From NCBI GenBank assembly GCA_015680685.1, contig MNCI01004098.1:177209-241208 (forward strand): DNA of 64,000 nucleotides, given 5' to 3'. Below the pieces are notes generated by a model. The model did no database searches, was not told the DNA's origin, and saw only the letters and a list, made by a program, of their open reading frames with translations. This DNA is from Gnetum montanum (taxonomy: Eukaryota; Streptophyta; Gnetopsida; Gnetales; Gnetaceae). A program made the position numbers and the translations under genes. Shown one piece after another: positions 25,237 to 37,048 of this stretch (position 1 is the first letter of the stretch; each line of letters opens with the position of its first letter).

Positions 25237-26039
25237 TCATGTATAGTTGGAATAGACTACATTAGTTGATGAAACATCAATAAGTTGGTTGTGTTGATGC
25301 ATGTCCATTGACACATCCTTGTTAACATATCCTTGGATGTGTTGGTGCATATGTGTTGATGCTAAACAAATGTCATGGCATTCACATGTGTTGCTATATA
25401 TACCATGGAACAGCAGAATGTGAAGTGTAGATGATGGAAAAGGTAAGGAAAATTTATGACTATTAAATTGGACTTGAGTGAGGTAATGCTTGAAATGGGT
25501 TGAGAGGTGCATTAATGCTTTGTATTAATGATGGGAAGGTAGGGTTAACCATAGCTATGTTTTGGAATAGGCTATAGGTATAAGGCAAATTGGTGATCGA
25601 TGGGAGTATGATGGCATGATTGACTAAAATAGATGATGCAAGGGTGGCAATTAGAGGTGCCGATATAGAAAATAGATTGGTGGACCTAATGAGGTTCACA
25701 TGATATAGAGTGGGATTGTGTGATAGATGAAAAGGTTCTACAAAAAGAGAAATGTGAGGATGTTCCTCCTCATCATCATCATGGTTCCTCATGTCATCAC
25801 CTTGCTTACTCTACTAGTCTTAAAATTGATAGTTTCTGCTATTGATAATTTTTGATGAGATGATCTCTAATAATGCTTTCCATTGCCTGGACTTTGTCCC
25901 TGATGATAAGGTATTTTTCCAATGTATCCTTTTTGAATAGAATCGACTCAATAGGATGGTTTGGGTTGGGTAGAAATGGCCCTACACTATTGGCTATTTC
26001 ATAGGCAACCATCCTCCTCAGCTCATTCTCAAGGAGCAT
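25237..26039 (-). pseudogene. Unidentified reverse-strand ORF group, possible gag relic
   Basis: Three consecutive open stretches on the reverse strand: 26,039-25,839 (66 codons, charged), 25,792-25,463 (109 codons, beginning with an acidic Asp/Glu run then Ser/Pro/Leu-rich) and 25,512-25,237 (91 codons, His-rich). The first carries a motif-free helical-looking pattern; the second ends in SINAPLNPFQALPH. Together they read like a broken hydrophilic protein, perhaps of a retroelement, but I recognise no domain. No promoter or polyadenylation signal decides the matter. Confidence 0.3.
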
Positions 26040-27340
26040 GATATTTAACTCTTACTTAGCACATGCAACTTTAAAATGATGTTGCATCATAGGTGTTGTA
26101 AAAGCTTATGCCTTTTATGATTCCATTAGTTTATAGATTTGGAGTTTTGGAGTTAGAATCTGGGGTAGACATGGTGTCAACAAGTATCTCATGCATACCT
26201 AGACTTTGAAGAAAACAAGATCAAGTGCAAAGTGGAAAATAAACTAAGTATTCTAACAGTAGGGTTGAGAAACAAAAACCCTATTGATCCTCCTTCTAGT
26301 GCTAAAAATATTATAGAACTCTATAGGGATACCTGCACAAACTAAGTGTTAGAGTACTCAATTCATGACTAGAAATAGTCTTTAACCTGATATAACATTT
26401 ACTAAGTCAATAATTATGACACAATGGAGCAAAAATCCCCAATAGAATGTGGAATTAGCCTACTGACAATAGGCCAAAAATGATAGGAAAATGATAAAAA
26501 CTTATGGTTTAAATGCTAAAAATTGACTAAGGATTTATTGCTAAAAAATGGTTAAGTATAAAATACTGACAAATTAACTAAGTATAGAATAGACTATGAG
26601 AGATAAAATAAAAACCAAGTGTAAAAATATGAATAAAATGACATAAAATGGTATAATAGAAGATGCTATAATATGGGAGAAGGATTTAGGTTCCCTTCCC
26701 AAAGAATAGAATGCTTTATTGCCTTAAAAAAATGAGAGTTCATCTCCTAAGAAGAGTCAAACTACATGTGTTGAAGAAAAAATGTAAGTAGGATAAAACT
26801 AACAATAAAACTCCCAACTCATGAAAAAAAACTATGGGTTTGAATAGTAGGATTAAACCTTTGAAGGGTGAAGATATGGATGAAGAATTCGTATGAGCAA
26901 TCTAAAATCAATTCTAGGCCAAAATAAGGTTGTTTCGGCTAAGTGTCTAGTCATTTATGCTAGATCTAAAAAAATTCTAACTTAAGAGACTAACATTAAA
27001 GCCTATAAATTTATAAGTCTAGAAGGCTAATGTAGATGTTATGTGCTTAATGTAGATGTTGTGTCAATGCTATTACTAGATCTTGGAAGAACTATGGTGG
27101 TCATGGAGCATGTGGATGATACTAGAAGGTTTTCTACATGCATCTTTAATCTCTCAAAATCTCAAAAAAGTGCTCAATATCTCAACAAACTAGCCTTGAA
27201 ATATGGGTTTTGATGACATATTTGTTAGGCTAGGATTACTAAATTTAAGCTGGAAGCTAAGTAAAGTTCACTAGGAGTTATCCTTGATGTCATTCTTAGT
27301 AAGTTAGACCTTTGAACTTGAGTTGTGCAAATCCCATTAG
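26040..27340. other. No gene seen
   Basis: AT-rich sequence with short repeats of CTAAGTATAAAATA type near 26,545-26,650. No coding or RNA feature recognised. Confidence 0.45.
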
Positions 27341-28450
27341 AGGTGACACTAACATTGACATTGACCAACACTTGAAAAAATTTTACCACTATTTCCTAAC
27401 TATTGTTAATCCTTCCAAGGCCCCATTTGATGCTTGAACTATTGCTAAATAATGTCGAGATTACATCGAGGAACTTGTGATGAAAAGAAGATAATGTCCA
27501 ATGTTGATTGGGAGTGTCAAGGATGTTAGCTTGCATGTGCTTAAAGTGTTGATGCTAATGCTAAGTTAACAGCACTTAGTTAATTTTTTACCATTTTAAC
27601 CAAGTTGTAGTTTCAACCACCCAAGACCCTGTTTGACCTTCAAACTGATATTGAATGCTTCAAAGACAATGCCGAGGAGCCCAATAAGACTAGAGATAAG
27701 GTTTCAAGTAGATTATGCATGTTAATAATGTTATTTTACAAGGTCCAAGGATGGTGATGCTGATGTTGATGCCGGCATCAATGTCAACATCACCCATAGT
27801 TAGATTTTTGAAATTTTGACCAAGTTGAAATTTTGAGTGAATGGGCCAAATTCAACATCACCCATGCTTAGTCAATTTAACCCCTAACCTAATGTTGAAT
27901 GATATCAAGACAATTCTAAGAAGCCTGGGATGTTAAGGGAAGGTATCAAATAGCGAACCTAATGGTTAAGGATCATAAAATAAAGCTTTTCAAAGTGCAC
28001 CATAGTTGGAAAATTTTTTAATAATTTTTTAGATTGAAAATTCTAACTTCCAAGATGTCCAAATTAACACCAAATGGAGCCAAAATGATGGTTTTTTTTT
28101 TTTTTTTGGTAACAAAAAAGCTTGATACCCTTNATTTGACTCCTAGCAAGTCATGAGGCTTTGGGAAAGCCATACGATACCTCACAAGGTTAAAATTTGG
28201 GCCAAAATGTAGGTTTTATGTAGTTCATGTAGATAGGGATGTCATTGATGCATAATTTGCATCATTTCCCATACTTAGAAAAATTTTGACTCTTGAACTT
28301 TTCCAAGGTCACCAAGAAAAATGCTCATAAGCTAGGTTATAATCGAGGGTGGTCCCTAGAGGCCTCCATGAGCTAAAATAGTGCCTTGTGACACTTTTCT
28401 TTGGGCCTTTTAGTGCTTGAGCTTAGGTGGAATGATGTCAAAACCACACT
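27340..28450 (+). repeat. Three or four diverged tandem copies of a ~200-250 bp unit
   Basis: The phrase pattern TTAGT(T/C)AATTTTT... ACCA, then ...CAAGTTG..., then CC..GACCC...TTGA, then ...TTGAATG(C/A)T.TCAA.GACAAT recurs around 27,360-27,480, 27,570-27,690 and 27,800-27,930. A weaker fourth copy follows near 28,255-28,400 (CCCATACTTAGAAAAATTTTGA). Identity is low, so these are old. They may be a satellite or subrepeats of an LTR; no coding frame. Confidence 0.45.
28092..28107 (+). repeat. Poly-T tract, followed by an ambiguous base at 28,133
   Basis: Sixteen T in a row, then a short segment with an N. It may be the tail of a reverse-oriented retroposed sequence or an assembly join; not resolved. 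Confidence 0.6.
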
Positions 28451-29640
28451 TATTTTGGCCATCATGGAACCAAAAAAGTCAATGTAGTAATGAAATGATT
28501 GGTGTTGTATGCATATGTGATTGAACCTAGATGATAGTTAATGTAGTCATGTTATGTTTATGACTAGTGGTATGATGGATCATGGTTTAGTATCATTGTA
28601 ATGGTCTATTGGTTGTGATGTTAGGCATGCAGATTATATGAGACTATAACTATGCACGGTTGTATGTGGCATTATATGGCATGTGTAGTACTAACCTTGA
28701 TACAAGTTCCTGGAAACCCAACACCTCACCTCTAACATAAGATCAAATTGTATCAATAGAGTATATGTAAAGTTTCCAACTTAGTCCTTATGCTAAACCC
28801 CTTTGTTTATAGGTGATGAAATCAAGAGTGTAAGAGGTCCAAGGACCTAAGGAAGGTGATGGTAACTAAAGTATGATGTTCTTGCTCATGTTGTTATATG
28901 TATTCCTTAGGGAGATGGACATGTTTACTATTAGTTTTAGTGTAGATGATCCATGAATGTGCCTATGTATATATTATATAATGTGCGTGTTGCATATTTT
29001 TCATTTGGTGTCTAATGCATTGACTATCATCTTGTGATACTCAGACTTATAGGTTATGTTGGATAATTGTGTACTATACTTTGATCAGTTATGATGCTTA
29101 CATATAAATTTATGTGCTAGTGTGTTTTGGGCTTATATGCTTCTTTATTATTGTGATTGATATGATTTTTAAGAAATGATGTGCACCTTCAATAGTGGAC
29201 TTGAGAGTACATTTTTCACCCAGGCTTAGGGTCAGGTAGGCAAGGTGTTACAATTACCTTATCCTATTTTAGAGGGAGGAATAAAGAAGAAAATAAGAGA
29301 ATGAGAAGATTAGTAAATGGTGAAAACTATTATATCCATGCAACATTTCCTTCAAGCTTAAGCACAATTACTTGAAGAGGTTAAGCTTTCACTCATACAT
29401 TGATTCTTGTGGGACCTTGCTTAATGGAATGAGCATTAAGATTCTTAGTAATTATCCTTTTATTTCTAATGAAATGATAATGAGTAACTAGATTTTTATA
29501 TTTCTTATAGATTTTTCAATGACCAAACTCACATTGCGACTTGTATGTATTCACTCACATATGAAATGGTGCATATCCTTGTTCAGCAGTAATTTCTGTC
29601 GCATATCTTTGTTGAGTTCCTCTTAATTTGTGATCCGATG
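28451..29640. other. No gene seen; possible LTR-like tail ending near 29,255
   Basis: The stretch to AGGCAAGGTGTTACA (ends about 29,252) has the look of a plant Ty3/gypsy LTR end, but I could not find a partner copy or a primer site in the window, so no element is called. Confidence 0.25.
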
Positions 29641-30799
29641 GGCAATGTTGGATACCAACAAAAATGTCAAAGGACATTAGCTGACCGCTTACTGAACAAA
29701 CATTTAATTATTACACCAGAAGGCAGTATGGTATGTACAGCTATTACAAGTGCCATGCCAAACAGGAAAACCTAAGAAAACCTCGATTTCAAATTCGTAT
29801 TTACCAATGCAACGATAATCATGTCAAGAAAGGAAAGATAAATATATTCATATATTAATGAAAGTAATCTGTACAACTAAATAGAATAACAACTTTGCAG
29901 TCTCAATCAAGCATCACACCGCATTATCTTGTTTTTGAATGTATCACCCTACAAAATATTACTGCCTGTGGCAATCTATATCAACACTCATACTCTTATA
30001 AAGTCAAATATTCTATTAAATATGCGTATGCAAAAACATGTAGAGCAATAGCCAGAATAAACTAATGAAGGCTGCACAGTCTGCCACTTCTGACCCTTAA
30101 GAAGTCAACTTCATCACTCATATTATTCTTAGCCTCTGTTTATCCTTATCCTATCCAAGTTGGTCACCCTTGCCTTCTTGGTGGATGATTTGGCCACCTC
30201 CGAACACTGCCTTCATAGCTGGAGCCAGCGCAGATTCATTAGTTCACTTCATTTATTTTATAAGAAGAAATATCTGGCTTCATTAGTTCCATGAAAAATC
30301 TCCCTGCCAAAGTTGGAAACATTGTAGCCAACTCACATAAAAAACACATCATCGACCATGCCATAGCTGAAATGGATTTATTTTCTGTGATACATGACGT
30401 CTCATGGCAACAATAGATGAATGTGACTCTTGATTTTATGAAAGCATAGTAAGCTTACATACATGCAATAATGTCTTTGAGTCATACGGAATGGTTATTG
30501 CTTCTGTTCATTGAATCTCTCTCACTTTCAAATCACAATTGCATGACCCAACCAACTTCTCAACCTGTTTAAAGATTGCAGGCAGGCACGAACTGTCCCT
30601 GGCCTGTTAGCCTCTTCTAACGAAACATGCCTGCAACAACGCCTCAGAAGGCATTTTGGCCTCGACTTTTGGAAGTTTTCTTCTTACATAAATACCTTAC
30701 TATGGTTCTATGCTCAAAGCCTAGATACAAATCATCAGAACTGTTAGGTTGAAGTTGTACCTGCTGCCTGCTGGAAGCTAGATTGAGAAATTAACCAAC
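29641..30799. other. Mixed-composition intergenic sequence, no gene seen
   Basis: Higher GC than the preceding 10 kb and fewer homopolymers. A TAGCTGGAGCCA motif near 30,218 recurs near 37,124. No coding frame longer than about 45 codons with a recognisable motif. Confidence 0.4.
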
Positions 30800-30937
30800 A
30801 TGAAGAACTTTATTTCGGAAGCTGACAAAGCGTGCTATGAAAAGAATGAGAATCTATATGAGATTTTTGAGTACATTGACGACGACGACGACTACTGCGA
30901 TTATGGAATCCCACCTGATTATGCCCCTGCTGCCTAG
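30800..30937 (+). CDS. Small acidic ORF, 45 codons, unidentified
   Basis: ATG at 30,800 to TAG at 30,935-30,937. The peptide starts MKNFISEADKACYEKNENLY, has a run of five Asp from a GAC repeat, and ends in YGIPPDYAPAA. No known domain, signal peptide or membrane segment. It is followed by an open stretch of 65 codons at 30,959-31,156, containing IRLFSTFHAKQPRKFTF, in the same region but separated by stops; both may be remnants of one degraded gene. Function unknown. Confidence 0.2.
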   Translation: MKNFISEADKACYEKNENLYEIFEYIDDDDDYCDYGIPPDYAPAA

Positions 30938-32455
30938 TTAGTAGCTACAGAACCATAGTTGGACCTTCCTCTGTTTTACAGAATTCTGACAGATAGAATC
31001 ATTGATGATGTGTGTACTTCAGTTTTGGAGTCTGGGACTTATCGTCTATCTATTAGGCTGTTTTCAACTTTTCATGCCAAACAGCCAAGGAAATTCACTT
31101 TTATCAGGAGTCCAGGGAAAATTCTGCCCATTCAATTCAGAACATGGCAATGCTAAAGTTTTGAGAAATTGTGATGCCCTCGTGCAAGCACAAAAGAAGC
31201 TCTCAGATCATCCTGCCCTTTTCCACCTTAATGGTTTATTAAAGGGTAGATAATAAAGAACTAGAGAAGTTGATTTTGCCATAAGGATTAACGTTACACA
31301 GTACTAGTGACTCAATGAACAATCAGCATGTACTGGTATTGCAATATATTACATACCTCATCAATGTTGATATTTGTTCTTTGTAGTTTTCTATGCACCG
31401 TATATGGCACCCTTTTCAAATATACGTTTTAAAAAAAACTGTATTCAAATATATGTTGAACAACGCACTAAAACTTATACTGTTATTATCTAAGTCCCAT
31501 ATTATATTTGTTGACTGAGAGCTGTTGACGTGCAAAAATGAATTCTCGATGATCAATTGTATGCTTGCGACAAACTGTTCCATTTCTGTTTCTGAATGTC
31601 CAAATGCCTTAATGATCCGATGTCAGAAGAAAAGAGATTTTTTTTTAGGGCAACTCTGGGCCCTTGGATTTTTTTTAACGGAATTCAGTTTCATCCAATA
31701 ATATTGAAGTACTCTTTTCGATTTCAATAGTAAGCATACCGTCCCTCGTTCTTGGAACAGAAGTTAATACCTAAAAGTTAGTACAAAATAGAAAAGACTG
31801 GCTCAAAGCTATGGACTGTCGAATTTTTTGGATGAAGTATTTCATGGTGGCCTGGTTTGGATATCATTAATCGAAATGAAATTCTTACCTCACTGACTTC
31901 CTTTTGTGATCATCATGTAGCTTTGTAATGTTCTACATTTATAGATAACCTGACAATAGGATTAATTCTGTCATTTTTATAGTGGAAGCTATTATGCGTG
32001 TGATCATATTTGTTTTCAGTGTTCTTTTTGGAGAAAGTTGGATCGTAGAAGACTTCATATGTTATCCATCTTGGTGATTTTTTTGCATTACAAAACAATT
32101 TGCAAGTTTGAGCTTAGCACTATATTTCAGATCTCAAGCATACAGGTACATATAAATATTAACATTTAAAGTTCTGCTTCAATAGAGCCTTTTAGCTGCG
32201 CTTGCCTATATTCCCTTGTATATTATGAGTACATATTTGCTCCCGGAGAATGATAGGTAAAAGCAGGAAAACCATAAGTCCATCCACATCGAGTGAAATG
32301 GACGGTTAGGATGAATATGTATTATATCCATTGACTACCTAACGTCATCCCAACTGTCCATTTGGAACCGATGTGGTTCAGTTTATGGTTTGCCGGTGAG
32401 CGAATTGAAAATCAAGAACTCAAGATGCACAATTCTCCACCTCACAAACCTTTAA
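30938..32455. other. Possible gene remnant at 30,959-31,253, otherwise no gene
   Basis: Two overlapping open stretches (30,959-31,156 and 31,002-31,253) in different frames look more protein-like than the surroundings but match nothing I know. The rest up to the copia element is non-coding. Confidence 0.25.
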
Positions 32456-32765
32456 AACACGGGTCAAAACCAGTTAGCAGCAGTTAGAGCAATAGTTCCA
32501 ACAGTTAGAGCAGTAGTTAGTGAGCAGTAGTTAGCAGTAGTTAACAGTAGTTAGAGCAATAGTTAACCAGTAGTTACTGGTCTAGTTTCCATTCTCTTCT
32601 AGCCCAAAAATGTTCCTATAACCATAATTGTATCTAGCAATTATTATTTAATAACAATTCTCATGTATTTCCGGTGGTGTGTTTGCTTAAACGCCACACA
32701 AAGCTGTATGTGTTGCCTGTGTTTTTTCTTTTTCTTCGGTTCTTTATCTGTTCCTGAATTTAACA
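32456..32765 (+). repeat. 5' LTR of copia element, missing its first ~26 bp
   Basis: Matches 36,735-37,048 closely, ending TTTAACA before the primer site. Homology begins at AACAC near 32,456. The first bases of the 3' LTR (TGTTAAGTTAAGTGG...) are absent here, so the left end is truncated or replaced. Contains the CAGTTAG repeat array at 32,471-32,580. Confidence 0.85.
32471..32580 (+). repeat. CAGTTAG-type short tandem array in LTR U3
   Basis: Irregular repetition of CAGTTAG, CAGTAGTTA and GAGCAATAGTT motifs, about seven units. The same array is in the 3' LTR at 36,749-36,864 with small differences. U3 repeats of this kind act as enhancer modules in some plant copia elements such as Tnt1; here that role is inference. 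Confidence 0.8.
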
Positions 32766-32767
32766 AC

Positions 32768-32780
32768 TGGTATCGGAGCC
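32768..32780 (+). other. Primer-binding site of copia element (tRNA-iMet type)
   Basis: TGGTATCGGAGCC, one base from the TGGTATCAGAGCC site common in plant Ty1/copia elements, two bases after the LTR end. Confidence 0.9.
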
Positions 32781-32823
32781 ACAGATCAACAAATTCGATG
32801 GAACAAACTTTGGGTTCTGGAAG

Positions 32824-33537
32824 ATGCAGATTAAAGATTATCTGTATCAAAAGAAGTTGCATGAACCGCTGCTAGGGAAGAAGCCAGATCAAATGGATCA
32901 AGAAGATTGGAATCTCTTAAATTGCCAGGCACTTGGTGTGATTAGATTGACATTGGTAAGAAACGTCTCATTCAACATTGTTAATGAGACAACCACTGCA
33001 GGTTTAATAAAAACATTGTCAAGTATGTATGAAAAGTCATCTGCTGCAAACAAGGTATATTTGATGCGTCGGTTGTTCAATCTGAAGATGGGTGAAGGTG
33101 CATCAGTTACAAATCACATCAATGAATTCAATACAATAATTAGTCAATTGAATTCAGTGGCGAACACCTTTGAGGACAAAATCCAGGTGTTGATTTTGCT
33201 GTCATCTTTGCCAAAGAGTTGGTCTGCAACAATGACTGCTGTAAGTAGCTCATCAGGTACTTTAAAATTACAGTTGAATGATATTCGAGACTTGATTCTT
33301 AGCGAGGACATTCTCAGAAGGGAGTCAAGTGAATCCTCAGGGTCTACTTTGAATACAGAAAGCAGAGGTAGGATCTCACAACGTGGTCAAAACCATGGTA
33401 ATGGTATATTGAAGTCCAGAGGCAGAGGGAAATCTAAAAATCACTGGGAAGTTGTTTGCTGGAATTGTGACAAGAAGGGTCACTTTAGAAATTAGTGCAA
33501 GGCACCAAAGAAAAAGAAAAATCACACTCAAGATGAT
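32824..33537 (+). pseudogene. Copia gag region with zinc knuckle
   Basis: The frame opens upstream with KFDGTNFGFWKMQ, the usual start region of plant copia gag; no ATG precedes it after the primer site, so either the initiator is lost or Met at 32,824 is used. Residues about 50-140 carry the UBN2/gag-like region (NKVYLMRRLFNLKM, INEFNTIISQL, LLSSLPKSW). A Ser/Gly/Arg linker follows. The CCHC knuckle CWNCDKKGHFRN-stop-C (33,460-33,500) is split by TAG at 33,493-33,495 just before its last Cys. Gag would package RNA in particles. It runs on into pol in the same frame until a -1 shift near 33,630. Confidence 0.85.
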
Positions 33538-33540
33538 GAA

Positions 33541-36500
33541 TCAGCGAATGCAGTAGAGGAGATTATTGCCGATGCTTTGATTTGTTGTGTGGACAATCCC
33601 ATTGAATCTTGGATTCTAGATTCAGGTGCTTCATTCACTCCACTCCATGCAAGGAATTGTTACACAATTATGTTGTAGGGAAGTTTAGAAAGGTTTATCT
33701 TGCAAATAATGAACCTTTGGATATTGTGGGAAAGGATGAAGTTCAAATAAAAACCACCCAAGGGATGCAATGGAAATTGTAAGATGTAAGACATGTTCCT
33801 GGACTTAAGAAAAATTTAATCTCCATGAGTAAGATGGATTTGGATGGGTATGCAACAACATTTGACGATAGATCATGGAAGATTACCAAGGGAAACTTGG
33901 TTGTTGCACGAGGCAGTAAGATGGGAACATTGTACATGACTACAGCAAAGAAAGATGCAGTTGCATTTGCTAACTATGATGGTGATTCAGTCCTATGGCA
34001 CCGAAGACTTGGGCACATGAGCGAAAAAGGTATGAAGTTGTTGGCTTCAAAGAAAAAGTTACCAAAGTTTAAGTGTCATGATGTTGGCTTGTGTGAAGAT
34101 TATGTTTATGGAAAGAAAAAACGAGTTACTTTCTCAAAGATAGGGAGGATACCACAGATTAAAAAGCTTGAATTGGTGCATTCAGATGTATGGGGGCCAA
34201 CTTCAGTGAAGTCTCTTGGAGGCTCAAGCTATTATGTCACCTTCATTGACGATTCCACTAGGAAGGTATGGGTTTATTTTCTTAAAAATAAATCAGATGT
34301 GTTTGCTACTTTTAAAAGGTGGAAAGCTGAAGTAGAAAATCAAACTGGTTTAAAAATAAAATGTCTGAAGTTAGATAACGGAGGGGAATATGACAGCCAA
34401 AAACTCAAGAATTTCTATTCAAAAAATGGGATCAGGATGATCAAGATAGTTCTAAGAACGCCAGAGCAAAACGGTGTTGCTGAACGGATGAATAGAACCT
34501 TGAATGAAAGAGCTAGGAGCATGAGAATACACTCTGGGCTACCAAAGTTCTTTTGGGCAGATGCAATTAACACAGCAGCCTACCTCATTAATCGCGCACC
34601 TTTAGTTCCATTGGAGTTCAAAATACCAGAGGAGGTATGGACTGGGAAGGAGGTAAATCTTTCACATTTGAAAATTTTTGGGTGTGTCTCGTATGTGCAT
34701 ATTGATTCAAATGATAGAGATAAGCTGGATCCTAAAGCCAAGAAATGTTATTTTATTGGCTATGCTTGCGATAATTTTGGTTATCGTTTTTGGGATGATC
34801 AAAATAGGAAAATTATCGGACACAGGGATGTCATTTTTAATGAACACATGGTGTACAAGGATATGTTCAGTTTAGAATCCAACATTGCAGGGAAGTAAAA
34901 AAAGGAATGTGAGAAGGTTGAACTAGAAGAGATATCTGAGAGGGATGTGGATGGAAGGATTCAAGCAAATCCTAGAAACAGGATAGCTGAAAAGGAAAAT
35001 GACGTTGCAGAAACAACCACACCAGAGCCTCAGTTGAGAAGGTATGCAAAAACACCAAAGGCTAGAGAAAGGTACTCTCCCTCGTTACATTACTTATTGT
35101 TGACTGATGCTGGGGAACCAGAATGTTTGGATGAAGCAATGCAGGCAATAGATTGTGTTGAGTGGGAGGTGGCTATGAGAGATGAGATGAAGTCACTTCA
35201 CAAAAATATGACATGGACACTAACTAAGTTGCCAGAAGGAAAGAAGGCATTGCAGAATAAGTGGGTGTACAGGGTCAAGGAAGAACATGATGGTAGCAAA
35301 AGATACACAGCAAGGTTAGTAGTTAAGGGTTTCCAACAGAAAAAGGGAATTGACTACACAGAAATTTTTTCACCTGTAGTAAAGTTGACTACCATTAGAG
35401 TAGTGCTAAGTATTGTGGCTGTTGATGATTTGCATCTAGAGCAGCTAGATGTCAAACCTGCATTTCTACATGGTGACCTCGAAGAAGACATTTACATGAC
35501 ACAACCAAAAGGCTTCCAAGTTCCAGGGAGGAAAAATCTGGTGTGTAAATTGAAGAAAAGCCTGTATGGGTTGAAGCAGGCTCCAAGGCAATGGTACAAA
35601 AAGTTTGATGGATTTATGTGCAACAATGGCTTTGTTCGAAACGAGATGGAACACTACTGCTATTTCAAGAATACTAATGACTGTTATATAATATTGTTGT
35701 TATATGTTGATAATATGCTAGTTGCAAGGACTAGCATGAAGGAGATCAATAACTTAAAGCAGCAATTGGCAAGAAAATTTGAGATGAAAGACTTGGGGCC
35801 AACTAAGCAGATACTTGGGATGAGAATATCTAGAGATAGATTAGAGGGATTGTTGGAGCTATCTCAAGAAAAGAACATAGGAAAGTTGCTGAAAAGGTTT
35901 AGTTTTCAAGATGCCAAGATCAGAAATACTCCTATGGGAAGCCATGTTCATCTCTCCAAGGAGCAAGCACCAAAGACAGATGAGGAGAGAAAACACATGA
36001 ACAAAGTACCTTATGCTTCAGCACTTGGAAGCTTGATGTATGTTATGGTATGTACTAGGCCAGACATAGCCCATGTAGTGGGAGTTGTTAGCAGGTTTAT
36101 GTCTGATCCAGGAAGGGAGCATTGGGAAGCTGTAAAGTGGCTCCTAAGATATTTGAAAGGAACTTCAGGTATAACACTTTGTTTTAAAAGGAGCAGCATT
36201 ACTCTATAGGGTTTTTCTGATGCGGATCTGGGAGGTGACTTGGATAGCAGGAAGAGCACCATTGGCTGTCACTTTACCGTGGGCAACACGGCCATGAGCT
36301 GGATGTCTTGACTTTAGCAGAGCATTGCTCTCTCAACCACAAAAGCAGAATATATGGCTATCTCAGAAGCTGAAAAGATCTGGTTGAAGGGTCTTCTAAA
36401 AGAATTGGGTAAGACACAGGACAGCAATGAGCTTTTTACTAATAGTCAAAGTGCCATACATCTAGCTAAAAATTCAGTCTTCCATTCCAAATCCAAACAC

Positions 36501-36659
36501 ATTCAGCTGAGGTATCATCATATTCGGGAATTGATAGATGATGGAACATTATTGCTGAGGAAGATTTCTGACTCAAACAACCCTACAGACATGTCAACCA
36601 AGGCAGTTACCTTTGCTAACCTGAAACTTTGCACAACCTTAGTAGGTCTCCATGGTTAG
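33541..36659 (+). pseudogene. Copia pol: protease, integrase, reverse transcriptase, RNase H (broken)
   Basis: Protease active site WILDSGASF at about 33,610-33,635, then a one-base loss shifts the frame. Stops follow at 33,780-33,782, 34,896-34,898, about 36,207 and two near 36,310. GAG-pre-integrase: VLWHRRLGHMSEKGM and a CxxC half (LCEDYVYG) with one Cys replaced by Tyr. Integrase core keeps Asp (HSDVWG), Asp (LDNGGEY) and Glu (PEQNGVAERMN). RT: ARLVVKGFQQKKGIDYTEIF, LDVKPAFLHGDLEE, and LLYVDNML where YVDD is expected, so the second catalytic Asp is Asn. RNase H: SDADLGGD, ALSTTKAEYMA, HIQLRYHHIREL. Beyond the stops, the RT change alone would abolish DNA synthesis. Confidence 0.92.
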
Positions 36660-36690
36660 CAATGAGGAGGCATTGTTTTTTTGTTTGATC

Positions 36691-36708
36691 AGTCTCCAAG
36701 TGGGAGAT
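36691..36708 (+). other. Polypurine tract of copia element
   Basis: CTCCAAGTGGGAGAT directly before the TGTTAAG start of the 3' LTR, the usual form in plant copia elements. Confidence 0.85.
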
Positions 36709-37048
36709 TGTTAAGTTAAGTGGTGACTGATCCAACACCGGTCAAAACCAGTTAGCAGCAGTTAGAGCAATAGTTCCAGCAGTTAGAGCAGTAGTTAACA
36801 ACAGTGAGCAATAGTTGGCAGTAGTTAACAGCAGTTAGAGCAATAGTTAACCAGTAGTTACTGGTCCAGTTTCCATTCTCTTCCGTAACGGCCCAAAAAC
36901 GTTCTTGTAACCATAATTTTATCTAGCAATTATTATTTAATAACAATTCTTTTCTGGTGGTGTGCTTGCTTAAACGCCACACAAAGCTGTGTGTGTTGCC
37001 TGCGTTTTTTCTTTTTCTTCAGTTCTTTATGTGTTCCTGAATTTAACC
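36709..37048 (+). repeat. 3' LTR of copia element
   Basis: Starts TGTTAAG at 36,709 and ends TTTAACC at 37,048 (5' LTR ends TTTAACA). It carries the CAGTTAG array at 36,749-36,864. Confidence 0.88.

Larger units (their letters stand above)
32456..37048 (+). mobile_element. Ty1/copia LTR retrotransposon, complete layout but inactive
   Basis: LTR, primer site, gag, protease, integrase, reverse transcriptase, RNase H, polypurine tract, LTR, about 4.6 kb in all. Integrase before RT defines Ty1/copia; the RT and RNase H wording (CTRPDIAHVVGVVSRFM) suggests the Tork group, from memory. No 5-bp target duplication is visible, in line with the truncated left LTR. It has inserted into the mixed-composition block seen on both sides. 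LTR similarity is high but not perfect. Confidence 0.9.

Noticed and set aside
28451..29255. LTR ending in GGTGTTACA
   Set aside because: No second copy, primer site or polypurine tract in the window.
32471..32580. CRISPR-like spaced repeats
   Set aside because: Irregular short units inside an LTR, present again in the partner LTR; plant DNA.
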